Of a DNA stretch of 17,419 nt, positions 7,094 to 14,049 are shown in pieces. The translations under genes and the position numbers were made by a program. Numbering within the stretch: the first letter of the stretch is position 1; each line of letters opens with the position of its first letter. The notes beneath the pieces were generated by a model. The model searched no databases. It was given only the letters and a program-made list of their open reading frames with translations, and was not told the origin of the DNA. Source of the DNA: RUG13615 sp040307715 (GTDB taxonomy: Bacteria; Bacillota; Clostridia; Peptostreptococcales; Anaerovoracaceae); the NCBI GenBank assembly GCA_040307715.1, contig JAWRJC010000058.1:1-17419 (forward strand), read 5' to 3'.

Positions 7094-7122
7094 CTGTCAG
7101 CAAATATTTATCGTGTTACAAT
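7094..7122 (+). promoter_or_regulatory. Upstream of two tandem promoters for the DUF2975/XRE unit
   Basis: TACAAT (7117-7122) is preceded by TG at the extended -10 position. CTGTCA (7094-7099, 4/6 to consensus) lies 17 bp upstream. It sits directly after the terminator T-run. Confidence 0.45.
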
Positions 7123-7131
7123 AAAAAATAC

Positions 7132-7160
7132 TTGACTTACGATACATACGGCAGTAAGAT
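7132..7160 (+). promoter_or_regulatory. Downstream promoter for the DUF2975/XRE unit with possible operator
   Basis: TTGACT (7132-7137) and TAAGAT (7155-7160) are separated by exactly 17 bp, a good housekeeping promoter about 90 bp before the first gene. CTTAC (7136-7140) and GTAAG (7154-7158) form an inverted repeat that spans the spacer and overlaps both hexamers. It is a plausible operator for the regulator encoded by the second gene. Confidence 0.55.
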
Positions 7161-7249
7161 GACCTCGAAAGAAAGAATCGCAGACATGCCGCGCAAACAA
7201 CGGGCACCCAAGGTGCAGGTTGTCCGGCGTCTATCGATCGGAGGCTGCT

Positions 7250-7759
7250 ATGTATCCTGAGAATTCCCCCTACAAACATATTCCCTATCCGAAACTTGCC
7301 AAGTGGCTGCGGATCGCCGTAGGTCTCACGGCGATCATCGGTGCGGCGGTATTTTTCCTCATCGTGCCGGAGTTCGCAAAGAGCACGGCATACAGTTATC
7401 CGGAGTTCGCATACTGTTTCTGGCCATGGATGACCACGATCTGGTGCACGGCGATCCCATGCTATATCGCTCTCGCGCTCTTCTGGGGCGTCGCCCGCGA
7501 CATCGGCCGCAATAAGCCGTTCACGCACGCCAACGCCCGGCGGGTCCTGCGGGTCGGACAGCTGGCCGTACTGGATGTCGTCTTCTTTTTCCTGATGAAC
7601 GTGATCCTGCTGCTGATGAATATGTCCCACCCCGGTATCCTGCTGCTGTCGCTGTTCATCTGCCTTGCCGGCACGGCGTTCGCAGTGGCGGTCATGACGC
7701 TGGCCCACCTTGTGGGCCGGGCTGCCGAACTGCAGGACGACAGCGACCTGACCATCTAG
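7250..7759 (+). CDS. DUF2975 domain-containing membrane protein
   Basis: This 169-residue protein has four hydrophobic segments at about residues 18-40, 60-82, 105-125 and 126-155, so it is an integral membrane protein. The segment GRNKPFTHANARRVLRVGQLA (about 86-106) and the C-terminal LQDDSDLTI ending are typical of DUF2975 proteins, whose biochemical function is unknown. The ATG was chosen because GGAGG sits seven bases before it; the longer open frame from about 7220 has no such support. The next gene is a small Cro/CI-type regulator that starts ten bases after this stop, the gene pair known from yoaS-yozG-like loci in Bacillus. The protein may sense or modulate membrane state together with its regulator, but that is inference. 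Confidence 0.85.
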   Translation: MYPENSPYKHIPYPKLAKWLRIAVGLTAIIGAAVFFLIVPEFAKSTAYSYPEFAYCFWPWMTTIWCTAIPCYIALALFWGVARDIGRNKPFTHANARRVLRVGQLAVLDVVFFFLMNVILLLMNMSHPGILLLSLFICLAGTAFAVAVMTLAHLVGRAAELQDDSDLTI

Positions 7760-7769
7760 GAGGTGCAGC

Positions 7770-8015
7770 ATGGGAGAGATCGTATTCAACATCGATGTCA
7801 TGCTCGCCAAGCGCAAGATGAGCCTGACCGAACTGGCCGACAAAGTCGGCATCACCATCGCCAACATGTCGATCCTCAAGACCGGCAAAGCGAAGGCAGT
7901 CAAAGTCAGCACCCTGATGAAGCTCTGCGAAGCGCTGGACTGCCAGCCGGGCGATCTGCTGGAGTACCGGCCGGGTCCTGCCGGAGCCGGTCCTGACGCG
8001 GCGACCGTAGAATGA
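7770..8015 (+). CDS. Small Cro/CI (XRE) family transcriptional regulator, YozG-like
   Basis: This 81-residue protein is almost entirely one helix-turn-helix domain. MSLTELADKVGITIANMSILKTGK (about 17-40) is the HTH, followed by STLMKLCEALDCQPGDLLEY (about 47-66), the conserved tail of this family. The recognition helix is ITIANMSILKTGKA. It has no sensor domain, so it probably responds through its partner protein or through concentration. The TAGGAGGTG that includes the DUF2975 stop codon serves as its ribosome binding site, implying coupled translation. Likely targets include its own promoter region at about 7094-7160, where an inverted repeat lies, but this is not shown by the sequence. The last 13 residues are Pro/Gly/Ala-rich and probably disordered. 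Confidence 0.9.
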   Translation: MGEIVFNIDVMLAKRKMSLTELADKVGITIANMSILKTGKAKAVKVSTLMKLCEALDCQPGDLLEYRPGPAGAGPDAATVE

Positions 8016-8038
8016 CCGAAGAATAAAGGAGTCCGGCT

Positions 8039-9403
8039 ATGCAAAGTTATGACCCTATGCGGCAGCCGAAAGCGGCGCGCCGTGCTCTCTTTCTGCGCCA
8101 TCCGGTGGCATCCGTGCTCCTGGGCTGCCCCGCCGCAGGCGCTGTGCTCGGCTTCACCGGCGCGCTTCTTACAAGCATCGGATATTATGGATCATCCGGC
8201 GAACTGCTGTTCAGCCTGCCCGGCGTGATCTTCAGCGGTGCGCTGATCATCGGATGCTTTATCCTTTTCCCGCTCGTCATCAGCATCATAGACTTCTGCG
8301 GCATCTTCAAAAGGCAGACGCCGGAAAACCGCCGCACCTACCGCATCTTCGCAGTCCTGACGATCGTCTTCGGGATCCTTCTCAGCACGATGTTCCTCAT
8401 GGTCTGGAACATCATGCCGGGAGCGGAATGGCATGAACAGCTTTACAACCTTACCCGCCACCAGCCGGTCTTCACCGGCAGCCTCGCACCGGTCCTGTGC
8501 CTTGCCATCCTCGGCCTTGCCGGATACATTCTCTTATCCGCAGTCCGGATCGACCGTCTGCCGCCGCTTCTCACCGCGCTGGCCATCGCCGCCATGTACC
8601 TCGGTGCCGTCCCGGCTGTCTTCTGGTGTCTGCAGATCGGTCTTCCCGTACTTGGGATCGGGCAGGATCAGTATGCCAATGCGGGAGATCTCTTCCTGTG
8701 TCTGCTCCCCGCAGACTATATCCTGCTGTCGATCGGTCTCGTGCGGGACAAGATCCACGAATGGAATGAGCACCCCCGGGACTGCGGCAGCCGCTTTTCG
8801 GATCCGCATGCCGCGAACGGCCGCCCTGCTGCCGGCTTTGCACGCCGGTCCCGTCTGCTTGCCCGCTTCGATGACTGGCTCGCGGACAGCGCCAACTGGC
8901 CGCTCGGCGGTCTGCTTCTGGCAGTCCCGCTGCTCGGCGTACTGCTCGGTATGCTCGTGCTGTTCGGGCAGTCCCCGGATCAATTTGTCCGGGCATGGAC
9001 AGAAACCGCTGATTGGGGATTGTCTCAAAGAATCGCGCCGCAGAATGCGTTCTACGACGAACACTATCTATGCACCGTCGCCGCCGGCGGACACGAAAAG
9101 ATCGTCCGCCCCATGCGGTACGGCGAACGGCACGGACACCGGATCGTCGTCAACCGGCAGCTCCTCATCGCCAATGCGTTCGAACAGCTGCTGGAAGAGC
9201 GGCTGCCGGTGGCGCACCGGAAGCTTCGGCGCTTCTACGATACGTACGGCTTTCCGCTGTCCCGCCTCATCCGCACCAAAGAGGCGGCCGATCTTACCTG
9301 GCTGCTTATGAAACCGCCGGAATGGCTGTTCCTGCTGATCCTGTATCTGTGCGATGCCCGTCCGGAAAACCGCATCGCCGTCCAGTACATGCCGCGCCGC
9401 TGA
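8039..9403 (+). CDS. Multi-pass membrane protein with conserved C-terminal domain (DUF6688-like)
   Basis: This 454-residue protein has about seven hydrophobic segments (roughly 22-48, 56-86, 102-124, 147-168, 176-200, 217-234 and 288-310). A charged cytosolic loop at 237-280 precedes the last helix. The C-terminal part (about 340-412) is soluble and looks strongly conserved: YLCTVAAGGHEKIVRP, then RYGERHGHRIVVNRQL and ANAFEQLLEER. I recognise this as resembling the DUF6688 family, whose function is not known. The call is from memory and moderate. His- and Arg-rich motifs could bind a ligand or metal, but no known catalytic set is visible. Start support is AAAGGAG before the ATG. It is the third gene of the unit, 23 bp after the regulator, and its stop codon lies in the loop of the unit's terminator. 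Confidence 0.72.
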   Translation: MQSYDPMRQPKAARRALFLRHPVASVLLGCPAAGAVLGFTGALLTSIGYYGSSGELLFSLPGVIFSGALIIGCFILFPLVISIIDFCGIFKRQTPENRRTYRIFAVLTIVFGILLSTMFLMVWNIMPGAEWHEQLYNLTRHQPVFTGSLAPVLCLAILGLAGYILLSAVRIDRLPPLLTALAIAAMYLGAVPAVFWCLQIGLPVLGIGQDQYANAGDLFLCLLPADYILLSIGLVRDKIHEWNEHPRDCGSRFSDPHAANGRPAAGFARRSRLLARFDDWLADSANWPLGGLLLAVPLLGVLLGMLVLFGQSPDQFVRAWTETADWGLSQRIAPQNAFYDEHYLCTVAAGGHEKIVRPMRYGERHGHRIVVNRQLLIANAFEQLLEERLPVAHRKLRRFYDTYGFPLSRLIRTKEAADLTWLLMKPPEWLFLLILYLCDARPENRIAVQYMPRR

Positions 9404-9415
9404 GGCGCGGTTTTT
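9392..9415 (+). terminator. Intrinsic terminator overlapping the end of the DUF6688-like gene
   Basis: CCGCGCC and GGCGCGG form a perfect 7-bp stem around a five-base loop, followed by TTTTT. The TGA stop (9401-9403) forms the last bases of the loop, so the 5' arm is coding sequence. A ribosome reaching the stop would cover the hairpin, so termination could depend on how closely translation follows transcription. Confidence 0.8.
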
Positions 9416-9419
9416 CTGC

Positions 9420-9437
9420 ATGTTTTTCTGAAAACAT
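9420..9437. repeat. Short AT-rich palindrome after the terminator
   Basis: ATGTTTT and AAAACAT form a perfect 7-bp inverted repeat with a four-base loop (TCTG). It lies right after the previous terminator and in front of the metH leader. It may be a regulator site or an accessory hairpin; nothing more can be said. Confidence 0.4.
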
Positions 9438-9472
9438 CTCCCGCTGGCAAGAGGCACTATGCTAAACTGATA

Positions 9473-9499
9473 GCAGAAACGGATGATCCCGTTTCCTGC
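9473..9499 (+). promoter_or_regulatory. Strong hairpin in the metH leader
   Basis: GCAGAAACGG pairs with CCGTTTCCTGC, ten pairs with a single bulged C, around a six-base loop. A possible extended -10 (TGCTAAACT, 9460-9468) lies just upstream, so the hairpin would begin near the start of the transcript. It has no T-tract, and I do not recognise a SAM or cobalamin riboswitch consensus. It could stabilise the message or serve as a regulatory fold. Confidence 0.4.
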
Positions 9500-9543
9500 A
9501 CCGGTATCGCATAAGAACCGCGGAAAGCATTCCAAAAAGGACC

Positions 9544-11973
9544 ATGGATATCCGAACTGAAATAAGAAAGAGAAGACTGTACTTCGACGGCGGGACGGGC
9601 ACCATCCTGCAGGCAATGGGACTGGCTCCGGGCGAACTGCCCGAGACATGGAACCTCACCCACCCGGAAAACGTGATCGCCCTGCATGCCGGCTATCTCG
9701 AGGCCGGCAGCGACATCATCAACGCGAACACCTTCGGGGCGAACCGCCTGAAATACCCAGACGACCTCGAGGCGATCGTCACCGCCGCGGTAGAGCACGC
9801 CAAAGAAGCGCGCCGCCGCACAGGCCGGGAAGATGCTTTTATCACGATCGACATGGGCCCGACAGGCAAACTGCTCGAGCCGATGGGGGATCTTCCTTTT
9901 GAGGATGCTGTGGAAATCTACGGCGAAGTGGCGCGCCTCGGCGAACAGGCCGGAGCAGACCTCGTGCTGATCGAGACAATGTCCGACAGTTATGAGACGA
10001 AAGCTGCCGTGCTCGGGGCCAAAGAGAACTGCAGCCTGCCCGTCTTCGTCACGATGGTCTTCGACGAACATGGCAAAATGCTCACAGGCGGCACCCCGGA
10101 GTCGATGGTCGCCATGCTGGAAGGCCTCGGCGTCGACGCGCTGGGCGTCAACTGCAGCCTCGGCCCCAAACAAATGATCCCGATCGTGGAACGGCTGCTC
10201 GCCTGTGCTTCTGTCCCGGTCGTCGCCAATCCGAATGCGGGGCTGCCGCGCAATGAGAACGGCGTGACCAGCTATGACATCGACGCGGACCAGTTCGCCG
10301 GCTACATGGTACAGCTCGCGGCGCTCGGTATCGCCGGCGCGGGCGGCTGCTGCGGCACCGGTCCCGATCACATCCGCAAAACGATCGAGCGATGCAAAGA
10401 CATCCCGCTCAACCTGCCGGAAGAAAAAAACCTGTCCGTCATCTCCTCCTTCTCACAGGCTGTCACGATCGGCGGACGGCCGCTGCTCATCGGAGAGCGG
10501 CTCAACCCGAGCTGCGGGGCGGTGATCAGAGAATCGCTCCGTTCGGGCGACCTCGACGCGCTGCTCGCGGAGGGGCTGCAGCAGGAAGACACAGACGCCG
10601 CGATCCTCAATGTCAACGCCGGGCTTCCGGAGATCGACGAAGCCGCCATGCTGACGGCCGCCGTCAAGCGGCTCCAGTCCGCCACCGCGCTCCCGCTGTC
10701 GATCGACACCACCGATGCGGCGGCTATGGAACGCGCCATGCGCGTCTACAACGGCAAACCGCTCGTCAATTCCCTGAACGGTACGCAGGAGCGCATGGAT
10801 GAGATCTTCCCGCTCGTACAGAAATACGGCGGTGTCGTGATCGCTCTCCTGCTCGATGACAATAACGGCATCCCCGAGACCGCGGACGGCCGCCTTGCGA
10901 TCGCGCGGCGCATCCTCGACGAGGCTGCAAAATACGGTCTCTCAAAGAAAGACATCGTGTTCGATCCGCTCGCCATGGCCGTCAGCGCCGACGGGCAGAG
11001 CGCGAACATCACACTGGAGACGATCCGCAGACTGCACGATGAACTCGGCGCGCACTCGATCCTCGGCGTTTCCAATGTCTCCTTCGGACTGCCGCACAGA
11101 GGTCTGCTCAATGCGCAGTACCTGTCGCTCGCCATGCAGAACGGCCTGTCATTGGGTATCGTGAATGTCCTGAGCCCGGAGATCCGGACCGCCTACCACA
11201 CCTACCTGACCGTGACTGGGCAGGACGCCAACTGTCTGGAATACATCGAAATGATCCGGCAGACCGAAGGGGATGATCCCGGGAGCGGCAGCGCCGGAAG
11301 CAGCAGCCCGGAAAGCGACGCCGGGAAAAGCGGACCCACGCTCGCGCAGTGCATCGACCGCGGCATGGATCACCTCGCTGCCGAACGGACAAGGCAGGCG
11401 CTTGCGGATGGAGCGGCGCCCATGACGCTGATCAACGAGGTGCTGATCCCTGCTCTCGACCGGGTCGGTAAAGACTTTGAAAGCGGAGATATTTTCCTGC
11501 CGCAGCTTCTTATGAGCGCAGACGCGGCCAGAGCTGCTTTCGCGGTGATCAACGAAGCGATGGCCGGCCAGCCGCAGGAACAGAAAGAGAAAGTGATCCT
11601 CGCGACCGTCAAAGGCGACATCCATGACATCGGCAAGAACATCGTCCACGTCCTGCTGGAAAACTACGGCTACCAGGTCATCGATCTGGGCAAGGATGTC
11701 GATCCGGAAATCATCCTTGAGACCGCGCTGAAAGACGACATCAAAGTCGTCGGGCTGAGCGCCCTCATGACCACTACGGTCACCAGCATGGAGGATACGA
11801 TCCGGCTCCTGCGCGAAAAGAAAGCAGACACCGCCATCGTCGTCGGCGGCGCCGTGCTCAACGAAGACTACGCCGCCCGCATCGGCGCGGACAGCTATGC
11901 CAAAGATGCCATGGCGACCGTCCGTTTTGCAGACCGTATCTTCGCCGCCGGCCGCGCCGGCAGCCGGATGTGA
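9544..11973 (+). CDS. metH: Cobalamin-dependent methionine synthase, short form without reactivation domain
   Basis: The 809 residues carry three of the four MetH modules. Residues 1-290 are the homocysteine-binding barrel with zinc ligands C204 (GVNCSLGP), C269 and C270 (GGCCGTGP). Residues 310-565 are the pterin-binding barrel that takes methyl-tetrahydrofolate, containing IGERLNPS and DTTDA. After a Ser/Gly/Pro-rich linker (575-598), residues 600-805 are the cobalamin cap and binding domains, with the His-on ligand motif D692-x-H694-x-x-G697. Together these move a methyl group from folate through corrinoid to homocysteine to make methionine. The C-terminal AdoMet-binding reactivation domain of E. 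coli MetH (about 1200 residues) is absent, as is common in Clostridia, where a separate reactivation protein exists. The ATG is close to its AAAAGG site (three to four bases). A methylation role in another corrinoid pathway is less likely given both barrels. Confidence 0.93.
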   Translation: MDIRTEIRKRRLYFDGGTGTILQAMGLAPGELPETWNLTHPENVIALHAGYLEAGSDIINANTFGANRLKYPDDLEAIVTAAVEHAKEARRRTGREDAFITIDMGPTGKLLEPMGDLPFEDAVEIYGEVARLGEQAGADLVLIETMSDSYETKAAVLGAKENCSLPVFVTMVFDEHGKMLTGGTPESMVAMLEGLGVDALGVNCSLGPKQMIPIVERLLACASVPVVANPNAGLPRNENGVTSYDIDADQFAGYMVQLAALGIAGAGGCCGTGPDHIRKTIERCKDIPLNLPEEKNLSVISSFSQAVTIGGRPLLIGERLNPSCGAVIRESLRSGDLDALLAEGLQQEDTDAAILNVNAGLPEIDEAAMLTAAVKRLQSATALPLSIDTTDAAAMERAMRVYNGKPLVNSLNGTQERMDEIFPLVQKYGGVVIALLLDDNNGIPETADGRLAIARRILDEAAKYGLSKKDIVFDPLAMAVSADGQSANITLETIRRLHDELGAHSILGVSNVSFGLPHRGLLNAQYLSLAMQNGLSLGIVNVLSPEIRTAYHTYLTVTGQDANCLEYIEMIRQTEGDDPGSGSAGSSSPESDAGKSGPTLAQCIDRGMDHLAAERTRQALADGAAPMTLINEVLIPALDRVGKDFESGDIFLPQLLMSADAARAAFAVINEAMAGQPQEQKEKVILATVKGDIHDIGKNIVHVLLENYGYQVIDLGKDVDPEIILETALKDDIKVVGLSALMTTTVTSMEDTIRLLREKKADTAIVVGGAVLNEDYAARIGADSYAKDAMATVRFADRIFAAGRAGSRM

Positions 11974-12015
11974 ACGTTGCTTCCCTCATACAAACAAAAG
12001 ACAAGGAAATCCCTC

Positions 12016-12615
12016 ATGATACACGTATTTGACATCGACGGCACCCTGCTCGACAGCATGCCCATGTGGAACCGCCTTGCGACGGATCTGCTCGCCCGGC
12101 ACGGGATCGACATCGCGCCGGGCAGCGACGAAGCGGACGCGATCTTCCGCAAGCTCGACCCGATCACCAGCGAACAAGGCGCAGCCTGGATCTGCGAAGC
12201 ATACATCAACCCGCGGGGCACCTTGCCGGAGGACGCGCAGCGCACACCGGAAGAGGTCTACGGGGAGATGACCGCCTATCTGGAAACGCAGTACCGGGAG
12301 ATCCTGCAGCCTTTCCCGGATACGCTCGACACACTCCGCGGCCTGCACGACGCAGGGGAAACGATCGTCGCTTTTTCATCGACCGACGAACCGCTTCTCC
12401 AGGCGGCGCTCGCGCGGATCGGTGTGCTGGACTGGTTCAAGACCATCTATACGACCCCGCAGATCGGGTACAACAAAGTCAGCCCGATGGCCTTCGCCGA
12501 AGTGGCAAAGCGCGAAGGCGCAAAACCGGAAGACCTGATCGTCTACGAAGACACAGATTTTGCGATCGCCGCCGCAACACTTGCCGGCTGCCTCGTCATC
12601 AACTGCAGCCATTGA
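12016..12615 (+). CDS. HAD family hydrolase (subfamily IA, phosphatase-like)
   Basis: This 199-residue protein carries the four HAD motifs: DIDGT with nucleophile D6 and general acid D8, S121/S122 in FSSTDEP, K154 in GYNKVSP, and the acidic pair E178-D179 in VYEDTDFA. The helical cap between about 14 and 100 makes it a subfamily-IA, beta-phosphoglucomutase/phosphoglycolate-phosphatase-like enzyme that hydrolyses a small phosphate ester in the cytosol. The substrate is unknown. The ATG at 12016 follows AAGGA with eight bases between; the longer frame from about 11977 begins with TTG and lacks support. It starts 42 bp after metH and is likely co-transcribed. A short hairpin (GCAGC/GCTGC, 12605-12621) encloses its stop codon. 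Confidence 0.88.
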   Translation: MIHVFDIDGTLLDSMPMWNRLATDLLARHGIDIAPGSDEADAIFRKLDPITSEQGAAWICEAYINPRGTLPEDAQRTPEEVYGEMTAYLETQYREILQPFPDTLDTLRGLHDAGETIVAFSSTDEPLLQAALARIGVLDWFKTIYTTPQIGYNKVSPMAFAEVAKREGAKPEDLIVYEDTDFAIAAATLAGCLVINCSH

Positions 12616-12621
12616 CGCTGC
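12605..12621 (+). other. Short hairpin around the HAD gene's stop codon
   Basis: GCAGC and GCTGC pair over a seven-base loop that contains the TGA (12613-12615). The 5-bp stem is weak and has no T-tract, so this may be chance. It is listed because three other genes in the window show the same layout. Confidence 0.3.
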
Positions 12622-12644
12622 CGCGCTGCCGGTAGGACGGTTTC

Positions 12645-14036
12645 ATGGAAACAGCAAAAAGCACAGAAAAACTGACCCTGCGCGAACACCTGGGATACGG
12701 GATCGCCTCGCTCGGCGATTCGATGACCTATGTTTTCATAGGGTCTTTTTTGCTGTTCTTTCTGACCACCGTCGCAGGCATCCCGCCGGCGGCAGCGGGA
12801 ACGATCGCCGCGCTCGGATCGGTATTCAGCGCGGTCTCCAATCCGGTCATCGGGTTTCTGTCCGATCAGGTGTATACGCGCCTCGGGAGGCGCCGGCCGG
12901 CGCTCCTCGTCTTTGCGCTGCCTGTCGGCCTCACTGTGACCTTCCTTTTTACGGACATACCGCTGCCCGGGGCAGCCAAACTCCTGTACTACACGGTCAT
13001 GCTGCTGCTTTTCTGGATGTGCTATACAGCGTTCTTTGTGCCCTACTGTGCTCTGGGCGCTGTGTATACGACAGATTACGATGACCGGACCAAGCTCCGC
13101 CTCTTCGCGTCGATGTTCAACAGCATCGGCAATCTGATCAGCCTCGGCGCCCCGGCTGCTCTGTCTGCGGCTCTGATCGCCCGCGGGATGAATGACGGTG
13201 CCGCATGGATGACCATCGGTGGGCTCATCGGCCTGATCGCCGCTGTTTCGATCCTGATCACCTTCGCGGTATCCAAAGAGAAGGACCCTCCCTGCTCCCC
13301 CGCTGACCGCGGCCGCAGAGAACCGTTCCGCCTCGGCAAACTCTTTGCGGAGTACATCCAGGTTGCCAAACTGCCGCCTGTCCGGTGGCTGGTTCTGGCG
13401 AGCGTCACCAGCCTGATCACCTACACGATGATCACCGCCAATGTCGTGTATTACCTGACTTATTACCTGTCCTTCCCGGCAGCCCGGGTGTCCCTGTTCC
13501 TGCTGCTGCTGACGGTCTTCCGTATCCTGCTCCTTCTTCCGCAAGGGCAGCTTGCCGCGAGGCTCGGCAAACGGCACACGATCATCCTGTTCGATCTTCT
13601 GGTCGCTGCAGGTCTTGTCATCTCCCGGCTGACCGCTTTGGCACCGGTCCCCGCGGCCCTGTTCTATGTGCTGCTCGCGGCCGGTGCGACCGGAACCTAC
13701 TGGGCGATCATGCCGTCGATCTACTACGATATCTGCGACTATGACAAACTCCACAGCGGACTGGAACGCCAGGGCACCATCGTCTCCTTCCAGGGGCTGG
13801 TCGAAAGCATCGCGGCGGGCGCCGGCTCGCTGCTGCTCGGATTGATCCTGCAGCTGGCCGGCTTTGACGGGAGCGTTGCCCTGCAGAGCGCATCCGCGCT
13901 CACCTGGATCCACAACTGCGCGACGGTCATTCCTGTGATCTTCCTGCTGTTCACATGCTTTGCGGTATTCAAGTACCCCATCACAAGGGAACGCTACGCC
14001 AAGATCCGCCGGCAACTCGAAGAAAGGCCGGATTGA
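12645..14036 (+). CDS. GPH-family MFS symporter (glycoside-pentoside-hexuronide type)
   Basis: This 463-residue membrane protein has about twelve helices and the marks of the MelB/GPH family. LGYGIASLGDS (16-25) opens helix I, TDYDDRTKLR (143-152) marks the central cytosolic loop, and YDICDYDKLHSG (361-372) lies near the C-terminal loop. Family members import sugars, glycosides, uronates or other solutes with Na+, H+ or Li+. By eye, the MelB cation-site positions D55 and D59 correspond to S62 and N66 (in FSAVSNPVIG), and D124 corresponds to F131, so classic sodium coupling is doubtful. The substrate is unknown. It starts 29 bp after the HAD gene with a modest TAGGA site, and it is followed by the LysE-type exporter after 13 bp. 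An association with the HAD phosphatase or methionine cycle is only positional. Confidence 0.87.
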   Translation: METAKSTEKLTLREHLGYGIASLGDSMTYVFIGSFLLFFLTTVAGIPPAAAGTIAALGSVFSAVSNPVIGFLSDQVYTRLGRRRPALLVFALPVGLTVTFLFTDIPLPGAAKLLYYTVMLLLFWMCYTAFFVPYCALGAVYTTDYDDRTKLRLFASMFNSIGNLISLGAPAALSAALIARGMNDGAAWMTIGGLIGLIAAVSILITFAVSKEKDPPCSPADRGRREPFRLGKLFAEYIQVAKLPPVRWLVLASVTSLITYTMITANVVYYLTYYLSFPAARVSLFLLLLTVFRILLLLPQGQLAARLGKRHTIILFDLLVAAGLVISRLTALAPVPAALFYVLLAAGATGTYWAIMPSIYYDICDYDKLHSGLERQGTIVSFQGLVESIAAGAGSLLLGLILQLAGFDGSVALQSASALTWIHNCATVIPVIFLLFTCFAVFKYPITRERYAKIRRQLEERPD

Positions 14037-14049
14037 CGGAGGTGCTGTT

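Noticed and set aside
7220..7249. An upstream non-ATG start for the DUF2975 gene
   Set aside because: The ATG at 7250 has a well-spaced GGAGG, and the ten extra residues do not resemble the family N-terminus.
9404..9543. A SAM or cobalamin riboswitch before metH
   Set aside because: The position is right, but I cannot find the conserved cores of either class; only simple hairpins are visible, so they are reported as such.
11947..11961. GCCGGC/GCCGGC palindrome near the metH stop
   Set aside because: It encodes an Ala/Gly/Arg-rich tail and is explained by codon bias; no T-tract follows.
13960..14049. An earlier start for the LysE-type gene overlapping the symporter
   Set aside because: The added residues are polar and precede the family's normal first helix; ACGGAGGTG directly before 14050 fixes the start.
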